Shown: one piece after another, positions 48,975 through 62,441 of the stretch
Layout of the letters: every line of letters starts with the position of its first letter
Numbering within the stretch: the first letter of the stretch is position 1
NCBI RefSeq assembly: GCF_024494355.1
Contig: NZ_JAKNQY010000008.1
Span: 124,001 to 188,000, forward strand
DNA length: 64,000 nucleotides
Direction of reading: 5' to 3'
From: Pseudomonas sp. Q11
GTDB lineage: Bacteria; Pseudomonadota; Gammaproteobacteria; Pseudomonadales; Pseudomonadaceae
Program-made: the position numbers and the translations under genes
Notes under the pieces: generated by a model
Seen by the model: only the letters and a program-made list of their open reading frames with translations
What the model was told of the DNA's origin: nothing
Database searches by the model: none

Positions 48975-49646
48975 ATGCGCGTTCTGATCATCGAAGACGA
49001 AGAAAAAACCGCGGACTATCTGCATCGCGGCCTGACCGAACAGGGCTACAACGTGGACGTGGCGCCGGACGGCGTCGAGGGGCTGCACCTGGCGCTGGAA
49101 AGCGATTACGCCGTGATCGTGCTTGACGTGATGCTGCCTGGCCTGGACGGCTTCGGCGTACTGCGTGCCCTGCGCGCCCGCAAGCAGACACCGGTTATCA
49201 TGCTCACCGCCCGCGAACGGGTCGAAGACCGCATCAGGGGGCTGCGCGACGGCGCCGATGACTACCTGGGCAAACCCTTCTCCTTTCTGGAACTGGTAGC
49301 CCGCCTGCAAGCCCTGACCCGCCGCAGCGGCGGCCATGAACCGGTGCAGGTCAGCATCGCCGACCTGTGGGTCGACCTGATCAGCCGCAAGGCCACCCGC
49401 GCAGGCCAACGCCTGGACCTGACCGCCAAGGAGTTTTCGCTGCTCAGCGTCCTGGCGCGCCGCCAGGGCGAAATACTGTCGAAAACCGCCATTGCCGAAA
49501 TGGTCTGGGACATCAACTTCGACAGCGACGCCAACGTGGTAGAAGTGGCGATCAAACGCCTGCGGGCCAAGCTCGACGGGCCGTTCGAACAGAAATTGCT
49601 GCACACGATCCGTGGGATGGGGTATGTGCTGGAGAACAGACAATGA
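48975..49646 (+). CDS. OmpR-family response regulator
   Basis: This 223-residue regulator has a receiver domain (IIEDEEKTADYLHRGL, the phospho-acceptor Asp in VIVLDVMLPGLDG, the Lys in YLGKPFSFLEL) and a C-terminal winged helix (residues ~125-220). It belongs to the CusR/IrlR group. It follows the RND gene by nine bases and overlaps the sensor gene by four, so the pump and its controller form one transcript. Expected to bind upstream of 44698. Confidence 0.92.
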   Translation: MRVLIIEDEEKTADYLHRGLTEQGYNVDVAPDGVEGLHLALESDYAVIVLDVMLPGLDGFGVLRALRARKQTPVIMLTARERVEDRIRGLRDGADDYLGKPFSFLELVARLQALTRRSGGHEPVQVSIADLWVDLISRKATRAGQRLDLTAKEFSLLSVLARRQGEILSKTAIAEMVWDINFDSDANVVEVAIKRLRAKLDGPFEQKLLHTIRGMGYVLENRQ

Positions 49647-51010
49647 CCGTCCCTGACAGTATCGCCCTGCGCCTGAGCGGCATGTTCACGCTGGTGGCGG
49701 CGCTGGTGTTCCTGTTGATCGGCGGAGCCTTGTACCAGCAAGTCGAAAAGGGCCTGGGCCTGTTGCCGGAAGCCGAACTCGATGCGCGCTACAGCGTGCT
49801 CGAGTCCACGGTTGGCCGCTACGGCACGCCCGAACACTGGGTAAAAATCAATAACAAGCTGCGGTTGCTGGGCCAGGAAGACAAGCGCATCCGCTTCTGG
49901 ATCGTCAGCGGCGATCCGCGCTTTGAATATGGCAACCCCGCCCCGCAGATCCGCGCCTTCGCCGAAGGTCCGCTGGGCAAGCGCGACCTGAAACTGACGG
50001 AGCAGCAATACCCGATGAAAGTGCTCGTAAGCCAGTTCCCGGCCAAGGACCAGCGTCCACCGCTGCGCTTCATGATCGGCATCGACACCGAAACGTTCTA
50101 CCAGACCCAGCACCATTTGCTGGTGGCGCTGGTGAGCCTGGCGATTGTCGGGGTGATCCTGGCTTCCCTGCTGGGCTACTGGGTGGCGCGCATCGGTCTC
50201 AAGCCGCTGATCAGGCTGTCCGATGAAGCCCAACGCCTGACCCCGCCCCGCCTGTCCGGGCGCTTGCAGATGTCACCTTTGCCGCCGGAGCTCAGTCAAT
50301 TCGTCAGTTCCTTCAACGCCACCCTCGACCGGGTCGAACAGGCGTATTCACGGTTGGAGTCGTTCAACGCCGATGTCGCCCATGAACTGCGCTCGCCCCT
50401 GACCAACCTGATCGGCCAGACCCAGGTGGCGCTGACCCGTGGGCGCTCGGCCGAGCATTACTTCGAGGTGCTGCAATCGAATCTCGAAGAGCTGGAGCGA
50501 CTGCGCTCGATCATCAACGACATGCTGTTCCTCGCCAGCGCCGACCAGGGCAGCAAAGCCACTGAACTCACCAGCACCTCCCTGGCCGGCGAAGTAGCGA
50601 CCACCCTCGACTACCTGGACTTCATCCTCGAAGACGCTCAGGTCCAGGTCCGGGTCAGCGGCGATGCCCAAGCCAAGATCGAGATCGCTCACCTGCGCCG
50701 AGCACTGATCAACCTGTTGAGCAACGCTGTGCAACACACCGCGCCAGGGCAAGTCATCGAGGTGTGCATTGAAGCCCTTGGTGACCAGGTCAGCCTCGGC
50801 GTCACCAACCCCGGAGAACCGATTACCGACGAACATCTGCCACGCCTGTTCGAACGGTTCTACCGGGTCGATGCCTCCCGCAGCAACAGTGGGGCCAACC
50901 ACGGCCTGGGGCTGGCCATCGTCAAGGCTATCGCGCTGATGCATGGCGGGGATGTATTCGTACGCAGTGACCACGGAGCCAATACCTTCGGAATCCGTTT
51001 GCCGGCTTGA
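49643..51010 (+). CDS. Sensor histidine kinase (CusS/IrlS type)
   Basis: This 455-residue inner-membrane kinase has two membrane helices (near residues 10-32 and 155-178) around a periplasmic sensor, then a HAMP segment, the H-box FNADVAHELRSPL with the phospho-acceptor histidine, and the ATP-binding N, G1 and G2 boxes (INLLSNAVQHT, SGANHGLGLAIVK). ATG 49643 overlaps the regulator stop. The signal is unknown; relatives sense metals or envelope damage, but the pump here is drug-type. Confidence 0.91.
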   Translation: MTVPDSIALRLSGMFTLVAALVFLLIGGALYQQVEKGLGLLPEAELDARYSVLESTVGRYGTPEHWVKINNKLRLLGQEDKRIRFWIVSGDPRFEYGNPAPQIRAFAEGPLGKRDLKLTEQQYPMKVLVSQFPAKDQRPPLRFMIGIDTETFYQTQHHLLVALVSLAIVGVILASLLGYWVARIGLKPLIRLSDEAQRLTPPRLSGRLQMSPLPPELSQFVSSFNATLDRVEQAYSRLESFNADVAHELRSPLTNLIGQTQVALTRGRSAEHYFEVLQSNLEELERLRSIINDMLFLASADQGSKATELTSTSLAGEVATTLDYLDFILEDAQVQVRVSGDAQAKIEIAHLRRALINLLSNAVQHTAPGQVIEVCIEALGDQVSLGVTNPGEPITDEHLPRLFERFYRVDASRSNSGANHGLGLAIVKAIALMHGGDVFVRSDHGANTFGIRLPA

Positions 51011-51161
51011 AATAAGCCGTTAGGTGGATTGCCCTATTTAGGCGGTCCACGCACAATCTTGCAAAAGGCCAGCATTTGTCTGATACCAGTCAGTTGCCCG
51101 GGATTTACACAATGAGCAGCCCTGGGGCGGATCGCCATATGACAATGCAGACATCGGAACC

Positions 51162-52658
51162 ATGAGTGTGAGTAGTGCGACACCCGGCATCACCCCGTTT
51201 TCGATACGCTCGGAACGGGTACTGGTACTTGCCAGCTCGCTGGTTGTATTTGCCATTCTGAGCATCGTGACCTTCCTGCTGATTCGCGAACATGCCAGTG
51301 CTCGCCAAGCGGCAACACGGGCGGCGAACAATATCGTGCAATTGATCGATGCCGACGTGCTGCGCAATGTCGAGCTGTACGAACTGTCGCTGCAAGGCCT
51401 GATCAGCGCGATCAAACGCGACGACATGGGAGACGTTTCTCCGACAATTCGCCACTTGGCCCTGTTCGACCGCTCCACCGCCGCGCCCTATAAAGGCGAA
51501 ATCTTGTTATTGGACAAACACGGTAATGTGATCGCCGACTCCGCCTCGATCGAACCGCGCAAAGGCAATTATGCCGATCGGGAGTATTTCAAGCCCCACG
51601 TCCATGACCCAAGCCTGGGCATGAAAATCAGCCGTCCGTTCCGCTCCAGAAATGCAGAGCAGGATTGGCGTATCAGTTTCAGCCATCGGCTGAGTAACGA
51701 ACGAGGCGAGTTTTTGGGGGTAGCCGAGGCGGCGATGCGCTTGAGTTACTTCAGCCAACTGTTCAAGAGCCTGAACATCGGTCATGGCGGCTCGGTCAAC
51801 CTGGTCAGCAGCGACGGTTTTCTATTGGCACAAGAACCGCCCTTGGCCGAAGACCTGATCGGCAAGGATTTCAGCAAACGCGCGAACTTCATGCGCATCC
51901 TGCGCGAAGGCAACGGCAGCTTCACCAGTGTCTCCAGCCTTGATCAGGCGCAGCGCCTGTACACGTTTTCCCAAGTGGGCGACTTGCCGTTGATCGTTGT
52001 GGTGGCGCTCTCCTCCGATGAGGTCTTCGCCTCTTGGAAACGTACGGCGATGCTGGTCAGCGGCGCTACGGGGGCATTGTGCATCGGCTTGCTCTGGCTC
52101 ACCTGGCTGCTGTGTCATGAACTGAGGCGGCGCCACAATGCTGAACGGGAACTGGCGCAACTGGCGTCCGTCGACTCGCTGACGGGCCTGGCCAACCGCC
52201 GGACTCTGGACGAAACGCTGCAACAGGAATGGCTGCGGGCCCAGCGCTCGGGCCAACCGCTGTCAGTCATGATGATCGATGCCGATCACTTCAAGGCATT
52301 CAACGATCACCATGGCCACCCAAGTGGTGATGAGGCCTTGCGCACCCTGGCGCAGTTGATCGGCACGCATGTCCGTCGACCGGCCGATCTGGCAGCGCGC
52401 TACGGCGGTGAGGAGTTCTCGGTGGTACTGCCGGAAACCACCACCGCCGGCGCTTTTACCATGGCCCAGAACATCCGTGAGGCCGTGGAGCAGATACCCC
52501 CCATCATTCCCGGCGCAGCGCCCATGACCGTCAGCATTGGCATTGCCACCTGGGCCCAAGGGCCGTATGGCGAACTCGAGCAACTCTTGCTCGCCGCCGA
52601 TAAGGCGCTGTACCAGGCCAAGGCCAGTGGGCGCAATCGTGTGGTTTGCGCGATGTAA
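51162..52658 (+). CDS. Diguanylate cyclase with dCache sensor
   Basis: This 498-residue membrane protein makes c-di-GMP. An N-terminal helix (residues ~20-45), a periplasmic double-Cache sensor (to ~285) and a second helix precede the GGDEF domain. The active site reads RYGGEEF and the inhibitory I-site RxxD is present (RPAD, five residues before GGEEF), so product feedback is expected. c-di-GMP is the activator of Alg44 in this same window; a functional link is possible but is not shown by the sequence. A terminator follows. Confidence 0.92.
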   Translation: MSVSSATPGITPFSIRSERVLVLASSLVVFAILSIVTFLLIREHASARQAATRAANNIVQLIDADVLRNVELYELSLQGLISAIKRDDMGDVSPTIRHLALFDRSTAAPYKGEILLLDKHGNVIADSASIEPRKGNYADREYFKPHVHDPSLGMKISRPFRSRNAEQDWRISFSHRLSNERGEFLGVAEAAMRLSYFSQLFKSLNIGHGGSVNLVSSDGFLLAQEPPLAEDLIGKDFSKRANFMRILREGNGSFTSVSSLDQAQRLYTFSQVGDLPLIVVVALSSDEVFASWKRTAMLVSGATGALCIGLLWLTWLLCHELRRRHNAERELAQLASVDSLTGLANRRTLDETLQQEWLRAQRSGQPLSVMMIDADHFKAFNDHHGHPSGDEALRTLAQLIGTHVRRPADLAARYGGEEFSVVLPETTTAGAFTMAQNIREAVEQIPPIIPGAAPMTVSIGIATWAQGPYGELEQLLLAADKALYQAKASGRNRVVCAM

Positions 52659-52664
52659 TGCCCT

Positions 52665-52687
52665 CAGCCTCTGTGGCTGTTTTTTTA
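52665..52687 (+). terminator. Diguanylate cyclase terminator
   Basis: CAGCC and GGCTG close a five-base loop followed by seven T, starting seven bases after the stop. Confidence 0.85.
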
Positions 52688-52695
52688 TAGCGCTT

Positions 52696-53171
52696 GGTTG
52701 GTGTGTATATCCGTTGCAGTGGTAACGGCGGCTTAGGGTTCCGCCCTGATGGCGGGTCACTTTCGAAAGCCGGAATGCCGGCCCAGGCGAAAGTAACCAA
52801 AGCGCTTCTGTCCCACCACTTGGTGCCTCGCCTAGGCTCGGCATGCCTGAACGCAGGCATTGCTCCGCGGGCCGCCGCGAAGGGCCCGCGGCTAACCCGG
52901 CCTGATAGCCGATCTGGTTCCTGGTGACACCGCGTTTCCCCTGTGGGAGCGGGCTTGCTCGCGACGGCGATGGTTCAGTCACATGGAAGTTGAGCTGACT
53001 GGCCCCATCGCGAGCAAGCTTTGCTCCCACAGGTCTGATGGGTGTACGACCGAGAGAACCAGGTCGGCTATAAGGCCGCCTCGGGTTAGCCGCGGGCCCT
53101 CAAAAGTGAGCCGCCGTAAGGGCGGAACCCTAAGCCGCCGTTACCACTGCAACGGATATGTACCCCCAACC
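52696..53171. repeat. Composite long inverted repeat with a central REPIN
   Basis: The outer arms 52696-52747 and 53119-53171 are near-perfect complements over about 50 bases. An inner pair (about 52883-52922 and 53055-53102, containing AGGGCCCGCGGCTAACCC) is also inverted. A REPIN fills the centre. The left arm carries about 130 extra bases (52748-52882). It has no gene and lies between the convergent 3' ends of the cyclase and lpxC. Confidence 0.85.
52941..53032. repeat. REPIN nested in the composite repeat
   Basis: Inverted REP arms lie at 52941-52964 and 53007-53032; the right arm is slightly diverged (GCAAGCTTTGCTCCCAC). Confidence 0.9.
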
Positions 53172-53231
53172 AACCCAACCCAAAAAACAGCATTACCCCC
53201 TGTCGCCACAGACGTCCCAGAAAACAGCCAT

Positions 53232-53260
53232 AAAAAAAGGCCACCCGAAGGCAGCCTTTA
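53232..53260 (-). terminator. lpxC / division-cluster terminator
   Basis: Read on the minus strand, AAAGGCTGCC-TTCG-GGTGGCC followed by seven T is a UUCG-loop intrinsic terminator about 22 bases after the lpxC stop. Confidence 0.9.
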
Positions 53261-53282
53261 AAAACTAGAGAGGTTTTTATGC

Positions 53283-54230
<948 letters not shown>

Positions 54231-54306
54231 TCAACAAAGGCTGGCGATAATAGCAGACCAGACCTTTGCTGAACACCAATCACCCGTATCCCCCTGATAC
54301 ATTTCA

Positions 54307-55500
54307 TCAATCGGCCTGACGACGCAGGAATGCCGGGATGTCCAGGTAATCCAGATCGTCTTGCGGATTCATCTTCGCGGCAGTCGCAGCACCGGCCTGG
54401 GCCTGGTTGCGCATGACGGTCGGACGGTCCAGGTCACGGTAATTCACCGCAGGTGCTTCCTGACGGGAAGACACTTGTTGTTGCGGTTGCGAAGCCATGG
54501 AGGTGTGAACGGTATTGTCGATGACCTTCACAGGTTTCTCGATTTTCGCGCCCAGACCGGTGGCAACCACGGTAACGTGCAACTCGTCGCGCATGTCCGG
54601 ATCGATAACGGTACCGACCTTGACCATCGCGTGCTCGGAAGCGAAGGCTTCGATGATGCTACCCACGTCGGAGTACTCACCCAGGGACAGGTCAGGGCCG
54701 GCGGTGATGTTCACCAGGATGCCGCGTGCACCTTGCAGGTTCACGTCTTCGAGCAACGGGTTGCGAATGGCCGCTTCGGTGGCCTCGCGTGCACGGTTCG
54801 GACCGCTGGCGCAGCCAGTGCCCATCATCGCCATGCCCATTTCGCTCATGACAGTCCGTACGTCGGCGAAGTCGACGTTGATCATGCCCGGACGCTTGAT
54901 GATGTCGGAGATACCGCGAACGGCACCGGCCAGTACATCGTCAGCCTTGGCGAAAGCCGACAAGAGGCTGGCGTCTTTACCGAGGATGGTCAGCAGCTTC
55001 TCGTTGGGAATGGTGATCAACGAGTCGACGCTTTCAGACAACAGACGGATGCCTTCGTCGGCGATCTGCATGCGCTTGCGGCCTTCGAACGGGAACGGAC
55101 GAGTCACCACCGCAACGGTGAGGATCCCCATTTCCTTGGCCACTTCGGCAATGATCGGCGCCGCACCGGTACCGGTACCGCCGCCCATGCCCGTGGTGAT
55201 GAACACCATGTTGGTGCCCTGCAGGACTTCGGCAATGCGTTCGCGGTCTTCGAGAGCGGCCTGACGACCGACTTCAGGGTTGGCGCCAGCGCCCAGACCT
55301 TTGGTCACGCCGGTGCCCAGTTGCAGGATGGTCCGCGCGCCGATGGATTTCAGCGCCTGGGCATCAGTGTTGGCGCAGATGAATTCAACGCCTTCAATGT
55401 TGCTCTTGACCATGTGGTTGACAGCGTTGCCGCCGCCACCGCCGACTCCGATTACTTTGATAACCGGGCTAGCGGGGATGTTGTCTACGAGTTCAAACAT
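54307..55500 (-). CDS. ftsZ: Cell-division GTPase FtsZ
   Basis: This 397-residue tubulin homologue forms the Z ring. The GTP-binding loop GGGTGTGAAP, the N-terminal GVGGGGGNAVNHM and the T7 loop region (NVDFADVRTVMSEMG) are intact. A variable linker (after ~320) leads to the conserved C-terminal peptide DYLDIPAFLRRQ that binds FtsA and ZipA. A GAGAGGG site precedes ATG 55500. A GCAAG/CTTGC-type repeat fills the ftsA-ftsZ spacer. Confidence 0.98.
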   Translation of the reverse strand: MFELVDNIPASPVIKVIGVGGGGGNAVNHMVKSNIEGVEFICANTDAQALKSIGARTILQLGTGVTKGLGAGANPEVGRQAALEDRERIAEVLQGTNMVFITTGMGGGTGTGAAPIIAEVAKEMGILTVAVVTRPFPFEGRKRMQIADEGIRLLSESVDSLITIPNEKLLTILGKDASLLSAFAKADDVLAGAVRGISDIIKRPGMINVDFADVRTVMSEMGMAMMGTGCASGPNRAREATEAAIRNPLLEDVNLQGARGILVNITAGPDLSLGEYSDVGSIIEAFASEHAMVKVGTVIDPDMRDELHVTVVATGLGAKIEKPVKVIDNTVHTSMASQPQQQVSSRQEAPAVNYRDLDRPTVMRNQAQAGAATAAKMNPQDDLDYLDIPAFLRRQAD

Positions 55501-55548
55501 TTTCCCTCTCCTTACATTCTCTAGTTTTTTCGCCTACTGCGTCTTCAG

Positions 55549-55606
55549 TGGCAAGTTGCAAGCCTTAAGCTGCAAGCTTGCCGCTTGAAGCTTGAAACTT
55601 GTCGCT
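55549..55606. repeat. GCAAG/CTTGC-type repeat between ftsA and ftsZ
   Basis: It carries the same block order as the copy at 32039-32107 but in reverse orientation, including CAAGCTTCAAGC read on the minus strand. It reaches the ftsA stop codon (55605-55607). Confidence 0.8.
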
Positions 55607-56864
55607 AAAAATTACCTTTGACCCAAGCCTGGAGCCGCTCGAACAGCGGTGCCTTCGGCTCGTCGCTGTTGTAGCTGTCGCGGCTGCCGATGCCCGAGAA
55701 CGAAACCCCGTCGGACTGCTTCTGCAGGCCGTACATCAACAGGCCTACGCCGGTGGAGTAAATCGGGTTGCGGACCACGTCATCCAGGCCCTTGACGCCA
55801 TGGGGCACGCCCAGGCGCACCGGCATGTGGAAAATCTCTTCGGCCAGCTCGACCGCGCCTTCCATCTTCGACGTACCGCCGGTCAGCACGATGCCGGCCG
55901 GGATCAGGTCTTCGTAGCCACTGCGACGCAGCTCAGCCTGGATCAGCGTGAACAGCTCGTCGTAACGCGGTTCGACCACTTCGGCCAAAGCCTGGCGGGA
56001 CAACTCGCGCGGAGGACGCTCGCCAACGCTTGGCACTTTGATGGTTTCACCGGCACCGGCCAGTTTCGCCAGGGCGCAGGCGTAGCGGATCTTGATTTCT
56101 TCGGCGTACTGGGTCGGCGTGCGCAAGGCCATGGCGATGTCATTGGTCACCTGGTCACCGGCAATCGGGATCACCGCCGTGTGGCGGATGGCGCCTTCGG
56201 TGAAGATCGCGATGTCGGTGGTGCCGCCGCCGATGTCCACCAGGCACACGCCCAGTTCTTTCTCGTCGTCGGTCAGTACCGAGTAGGCCGAGGCCAGTTG
56301 CTCAAGGATGATGTCGTCGATTTCCAGGCCGCAGCGGCGCACGCATTTCTCGATGTTCTGCGCAGCGTTCACGGCGCAGGTCACCACGTGGACCTTGGCT
56401 TCCAGGCGCACGCCGGACATGCCCAGGGGCTCACGTACGCCTTCCTGGTTATCGATCACGTAGTCCTGCGGCAGGGTGTGCAGCACACGCTGGTCGGCCG
56501 GGATCGCCACGGCCTGCGCCGCGTCGAGCACACGCTCAAGGTCGGCGGAGCTGACTTCACGGTCACGAATCGCCACGATGCCGTGGGAGTTCAGGCTGCG
56601 AATGTGATTGCCCGCCACGCCGACGAACGCCGAGTGGATCCGGCAACCGGCCATCAGCTGCGCTTCTTCAATGGCGCGCTGGATCGATTGCACGGTGGAC
56701 TCGATGTTCACCACCACGCCTTTTTTCAAGCCACGGGACGGATGGGTACCGATCCCGACGATGACCAGCGTGCCGTCGTCCGCGACCTCGCCTACCAGCG
56801 CAACCACCTTGGAAGTGCCGATATCCAGACCGACGATCATTTTTCCGCTTTGCACGTTTGCCAT
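55605..56864 (-). CDS. ftsA: Cell-division protein FtsA
   Basis: This 419-residue actin-like ATPase tethers FtsZ to the membrane. Actin-fold phosphate loops (GLDIGTSKVVALVGE and VDIGGGTTDIAIF) and the adenosine motif (LTGGTSKMEG) are present. The C-terminal amphipathic membrane helix (LFERLQAWVKGNF) completes it. It follows ftsQ by 15 bases in the dcw order. Confidence 0.97.
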   Translation of the reverse strand: MANVQSGKMIVGLDIGTSKVVALVGEVADDGTLVIVGIGTHPSRGLKKGVVVNIESTVQSIQRAIEEAQLMAGCRIHSAFVGVAGNHIRSLNSHGIVAIRDREVSSADLERVLDAAQAVAIPADQRVLHTLPQDYVIDNQEGVREPLGMSGVRLEAKVHVVTCAVNAAQNIEKCVRRCGLEIDDIILEQLASAYSVLTDDEKELGVCLVDIGGGTTDIAIFTEGAIRHTAVIPIAGDQVTNDIAMALRTPTQYAEEIKIRYACALAKLAGAGETIKVPSVGERPPRELSRQALAEVVEPRYDELFTLIQAELRRSGYEDLIPAGIVLTGGTSKMEGAVELAEEIFHMPVRLGVPHGVKGLDDVVRNPIYSTGVGLLMYGLQKQSDGVSFSGIGSRDSYNSDEPKAPLFERLQAWVKGNF

Positions 56865-56879
56865 GGGTCCTGCCTCTTC

Positions 56880-57746
56880 TTAATTCTTCGCGACGGCGGG
56901 TTCAGCCGTCGTGGGCGCTACAGGTTCCCGCCAGCCAACAGCCAGGCCGTTGGCGTAGCGCAGATCGATGCGCGCGATGTTCGTAATCTGGTCTTTGAGC
57001 GTCTTGTCATAGATGGCAATGAAGCGGCGCATCTTTTCCACCTGGTTGCCGCGCCCGAGCAGCAGCTCGATGCCCGGCCCCGAGCTGCCCGCGCCAGTGG
57101 TCAGGAACCAGCTGCCGCGTTCACGCAACTCCAGGCGCGCAATGGAGAAGCCCAGCGGCCGCAACATCTGACTCAACACCTGGTACTGCTGCATTACTTT
57201 CTGCTGGGCCCGCTGAGGACCGAACAGTTGTGGCAAATGTTCGTAGTTGGCCAGCTCCCGAGGCGTGAACGCCTGGCCCTGGTTGTTCAACAGCGACTCG
57301 TCTCCCCAGCGGGCCACGGGCAGTTGCTCTTCCAGGCGGATCGATACCTGGTCAGGCCATACCCGCCGTACTTCGGCATGGGCGATCCAGGGCATCTGCT
57401 CCAGTTCCTTGCGCATGCCTGCCAGGTCGATGGTGAAGAAGCTCGACGCCACAAATGGGGCGATCCGCTGCTGCACCGCTTGCTGGCTGATGTAACTCAA
57501 GTCGCCCTGTACATTGATCCGCGCGATCGGCCGGTCCGCGTAAGGCAGCAGACGCTGGGCCCCTTCGTACGTCCCGAACCCCAGCACCACCAACAACACC
57601 GGCCAGAACAGACTCTTGAGAAAACCAAAGTTGGCTTTCGGCAGGCGCGCCGACATCGGCTCTTTGGCCACCATTCGGCTGGCACCCCGCTGCACCGGCT
57701 TGCGACCGGGTGCGGATGGCTGATGACGAAGCGATGCGCCTTGCAT
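56880..57746 (-). CDS. ftsQ: Cell-division protein FtsQ
   Basis: This is a 288-residue bitopic divisome protein that recruits FtsB/FtsL. A basic N-terminal tail (~45 residues) and one helix ([21 protein letters not shown]) are followed by the POTRA domain ([22 protein letters not shown]) and a beta domain with [18 protein letters not shown] start at ATG 57746, two bases after the ddlB stop, since the longer frame to 57935 lies inside ddlB. Position and spacing fit the dcw cluster. Confidence 0.95.
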   Translation of the reverse strand: MQGASLRHQPSAPGRKPVQRGASRMVAKEPMSARLPKANFGFLKSLFWPVLLVVLGFGTYEGAQRLLPYADRPIARINVQGDLSYISQQAVQQRIAPFVASSFFTIDLAGMRKELEQMPWIAHAEVRRVWPDQVSIRLEEQLPVARWGDESLLNNQGQAFTPRELANYEHLPQLFGPQRAQQKVMQQYQVLSQMLRPLGFSIARLELRERGSWFLTTGAGSSGPGIELLLGRGNQVEKMRRFIAIYDKTLKDQITNIARIDLRYANGLAVGWREPVAPTTAEPAVAKN

Positions 57747-57748
57747 GC

Positions 57749-60163
<2,415 letters not shown>

Positions 60164-60171
<8 letters not shown>

Positions 60172-61234
60172 GGGCCACCTCCAGGCAGGTATCGACCACT
60201 TGGGCCGTGGCGTCGGGTTTGGCCAGGCGACGGGCGGCGCGGGCCATGTCTTCGATTGTTTGCGGCTGCATCAAAACCTCTGTCAGGCGCGCGGCAAGAT
60301 CCGCGGCACCAGTCGTTCTTTGCGGCATCAGGAAGGCAGCGCCTTCACGGGCCAAATAATCGGCGTTGCGGGTCTGGTGGTCGTCGATGGCGTGGGGCAA
60401 AGGCACCAGCATCGAGGGCAGACCGGCGGCAGCCAGTTCGCTGATGGTCAACGCGCCAGCGCGGCAGACCACCAGGTCGGCCCAGCCATAGGCTTGGGCC
60501 ATGTCTTTGATGAAAGGCTGCACTTGCGCCTCGACGCCTGCGGCGCGATAGCGCTCGGCGGTGACTTCATCGTGATTTTTGCCGGCCTGGTGAAATACCT
60601 CGGGCCGCAGTTCGGGAGCGACCTGCGACAGGGCTTCGGGCAGCAATTTGTTCAACGGCTCCGCTCCCAGGCTTCCGCCCAGGATCAGCAAACGCGCCTT
60701 GCGTCCGGCCAGGGCCGGGCGCGGTGTATCGAGGAACAGCTCGGTCCGCACCGGATTACCGGTGGTGCGACGACTGCCCGACAGGGTAAAGGTGTCGGGA
60801 AAGGCTTCACAGACTCGAGCGGCCAACGGCACCAGTAACCGATTGGCGGTACCGGCCACGGCGTTCTGCTCGTGAACGATGACCGGTACACCGGCCAGTT
60901 TCGCCGCAACACCGCCAGGACCGGTCACATAACCACCAAAGCCCACCACGCATACCGGCCGCAACCGACGGATGATCGCCCGGGCCTGCCAGATCGACTT
61001 GAGCAGCATCAACGGCGCCTTGAGCAGCGACAACTTGCCTTTGCCCCGCAAGCCGCTGGCGTTGATCCGGTGCAGCTCCAGGCCGGCGGCGGGCACCAGC
61101 TCGTTCTCGATGCCCCGTGGGGTGCCCAGCCAGTGCACGGTGTAACCACGCGCCTGGAACTCCCGGGCACAGGCCAACGCCGGGAACACATGTCCACCGG
61201 TTCCGCCCGCCATGATCAGCACGTTAGCGCCCAT
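60164..61234 (-). CDS. murG: Lipid II synthase MurG
   Basis: This 356-residue GT-B glycosyltransferase attaches GlcNAc to lipid I at the inner face of the membrane. The glycine-rich loop [27 protein letters not shown] and the C-domain LGGSLGA and GAEVQPF-like UDP-binding region are present. ATG 61234 gives the normal [11 protein letters not shown] start; the frame is open further upstream but lies inside ftsW. Confidence 0.97.
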
Positions 61235-62441
61235 GAGTCGGCTCCTCGGCGAAGTCGCTCTCCTGGAATTCCATCTCTTCGCTGCCCAGGTGGGTTCGAC
61301 TCTCCCATTCGATGCGCAGCAACAAGCCCAGACAGGCACAGCAAATCACCAGGGAGCTGCCGCCGTAACTGAGGAACGGCAGCGTCAGGCCTTTGGTTGG
61401 CAACAGGCCGACGTTCACGCCGATGTTGATCAGGAACTGACCGATCCACAGGAACGACAAGCCATACGCCACGTACGCGGCGAAATACTGCTTGGCCCGC
61501 TCGGCCCACAAACCGATGTACATGCCGCGCACACAGACGAAGACGAACAGCGCGACGGTGAGCAGCGAACCGACCACGCCCAGTTCCTCGGCCAATACCG
61601 AGAACACGAAGTCGGTATGGGCTTCGGGCAGGTAGAACTGCTTTTGCACGCTGTTGCCCAGGCCTACGCCCAGCCATTCGCCGCGACCGAAGGCGATCAG
61701 GGCCTGGGTCAATTGATAGCCGGAACCGAACTGGTCGGCCCACGGGTCGGTAAAGGTGATCAGACGCGCCATCCGGTACGGTTGCGCCTGCACCAGCACC
61801 GTCACCGCGCCGACCGCCAGCGCCACCATCAGGGTGAAGCGAAACAACCCGACACCGCCGAGGAACAACATCGCCGCCGCTGCGCCCATCATCACCACCG
61901 TGGCGCCGAAGTCCGGTTCCATCAGCAGCAGGCCGGCCATTGGCAGCAACACAATGAACGGCTTGAAAAAGCCCATCCAGCTCTCGCGCACTTCTTTCTG
62001 GCGACGCACCAGATACCCGGCGAGGTAGATCACCACGAAGACTTTGGCGATTTCCGAAGGCTGTACGTTGAAGAAGCTGAAGCCGATCCAGCGCATCGAG
62101 CCGTTGACCTCGCGACCGATGCCCGGCAACAGCACCATCACCAACAAGCCAAAGGCACCGAGCAACATCATCCAGCCAAGGCGTTGCCAGGTGGCGATCG
62201 GCACCATCATGGTGACAATGCACGCGACCAGGCCGATCACCAGGTAAATCAGGTGACGAATCATGTGATAAAGGGTGTTGCCCGATTGCACGGCAGCCAC
62301 TTCCGACGACGCGGAAGTGATCATCACCAGGCCCAGGCCCAGCAGCGCCAGGCAACCGACGAGCATCGGGAAATCCAGGTCGATACCGCGCCCGGTGATC
62401 AGCGGGGACGGGTATGGCTTGATGATGTTCATCAGGTTCAT
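61224..62441 (-). CDS. ftsW: Peptidoglycan polymerase FtsW (SEDS family)
   Basis: This 405-residue polytopic protein is the septal glycosyltransferase partner of FtsI. About ten helices are seen; the conserved SEDS stretches FFNVQPSEIAKVF, MEPDFGATVVM and LPFLSYGGSSL, near the end, are intact. ATG 62441 (MNLMNIIKPYPSP) is the natural start and overlaps murD by four bases. It overlaps murG by 11 bases. Confidence 0.96.
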   Translation of the reverse strand: MNLMNIIKPYPSPLITGRGIDLDFPMLVGCLALLGLGLVMITSASSEVAAVQSGNTLYHMIRHLIYLVIGLVACIVTMMVPIATWQRLGWMMLLGAFGLLVMVLLPGIGREVNGSMRWIGFSFFNVQPSEIAKVFVVIYLAGYLVRRQKEVRESWMGFFKPFIVLLPMAGLLLMEPDFGATVVMMGAAAAMLFLGGVGLFRFTLMVALAVGAVTVLVQAQPYRMARLITFTDPWADQFGSGYQLTQALIAFGRGEWLGVGLGNSVQKQFYLPEAHTDFVFSVLAEELGVVGSLLTVALFVFVCVRGMYIGLWAERAKQYFAAYVAYGLSFLWIGQFLINIGVNVGLLPTKGLTLPFLSYGGSSLVICCACLGLLLRIEWESRTHLGSEEMEFQESDFAEEPTHGR

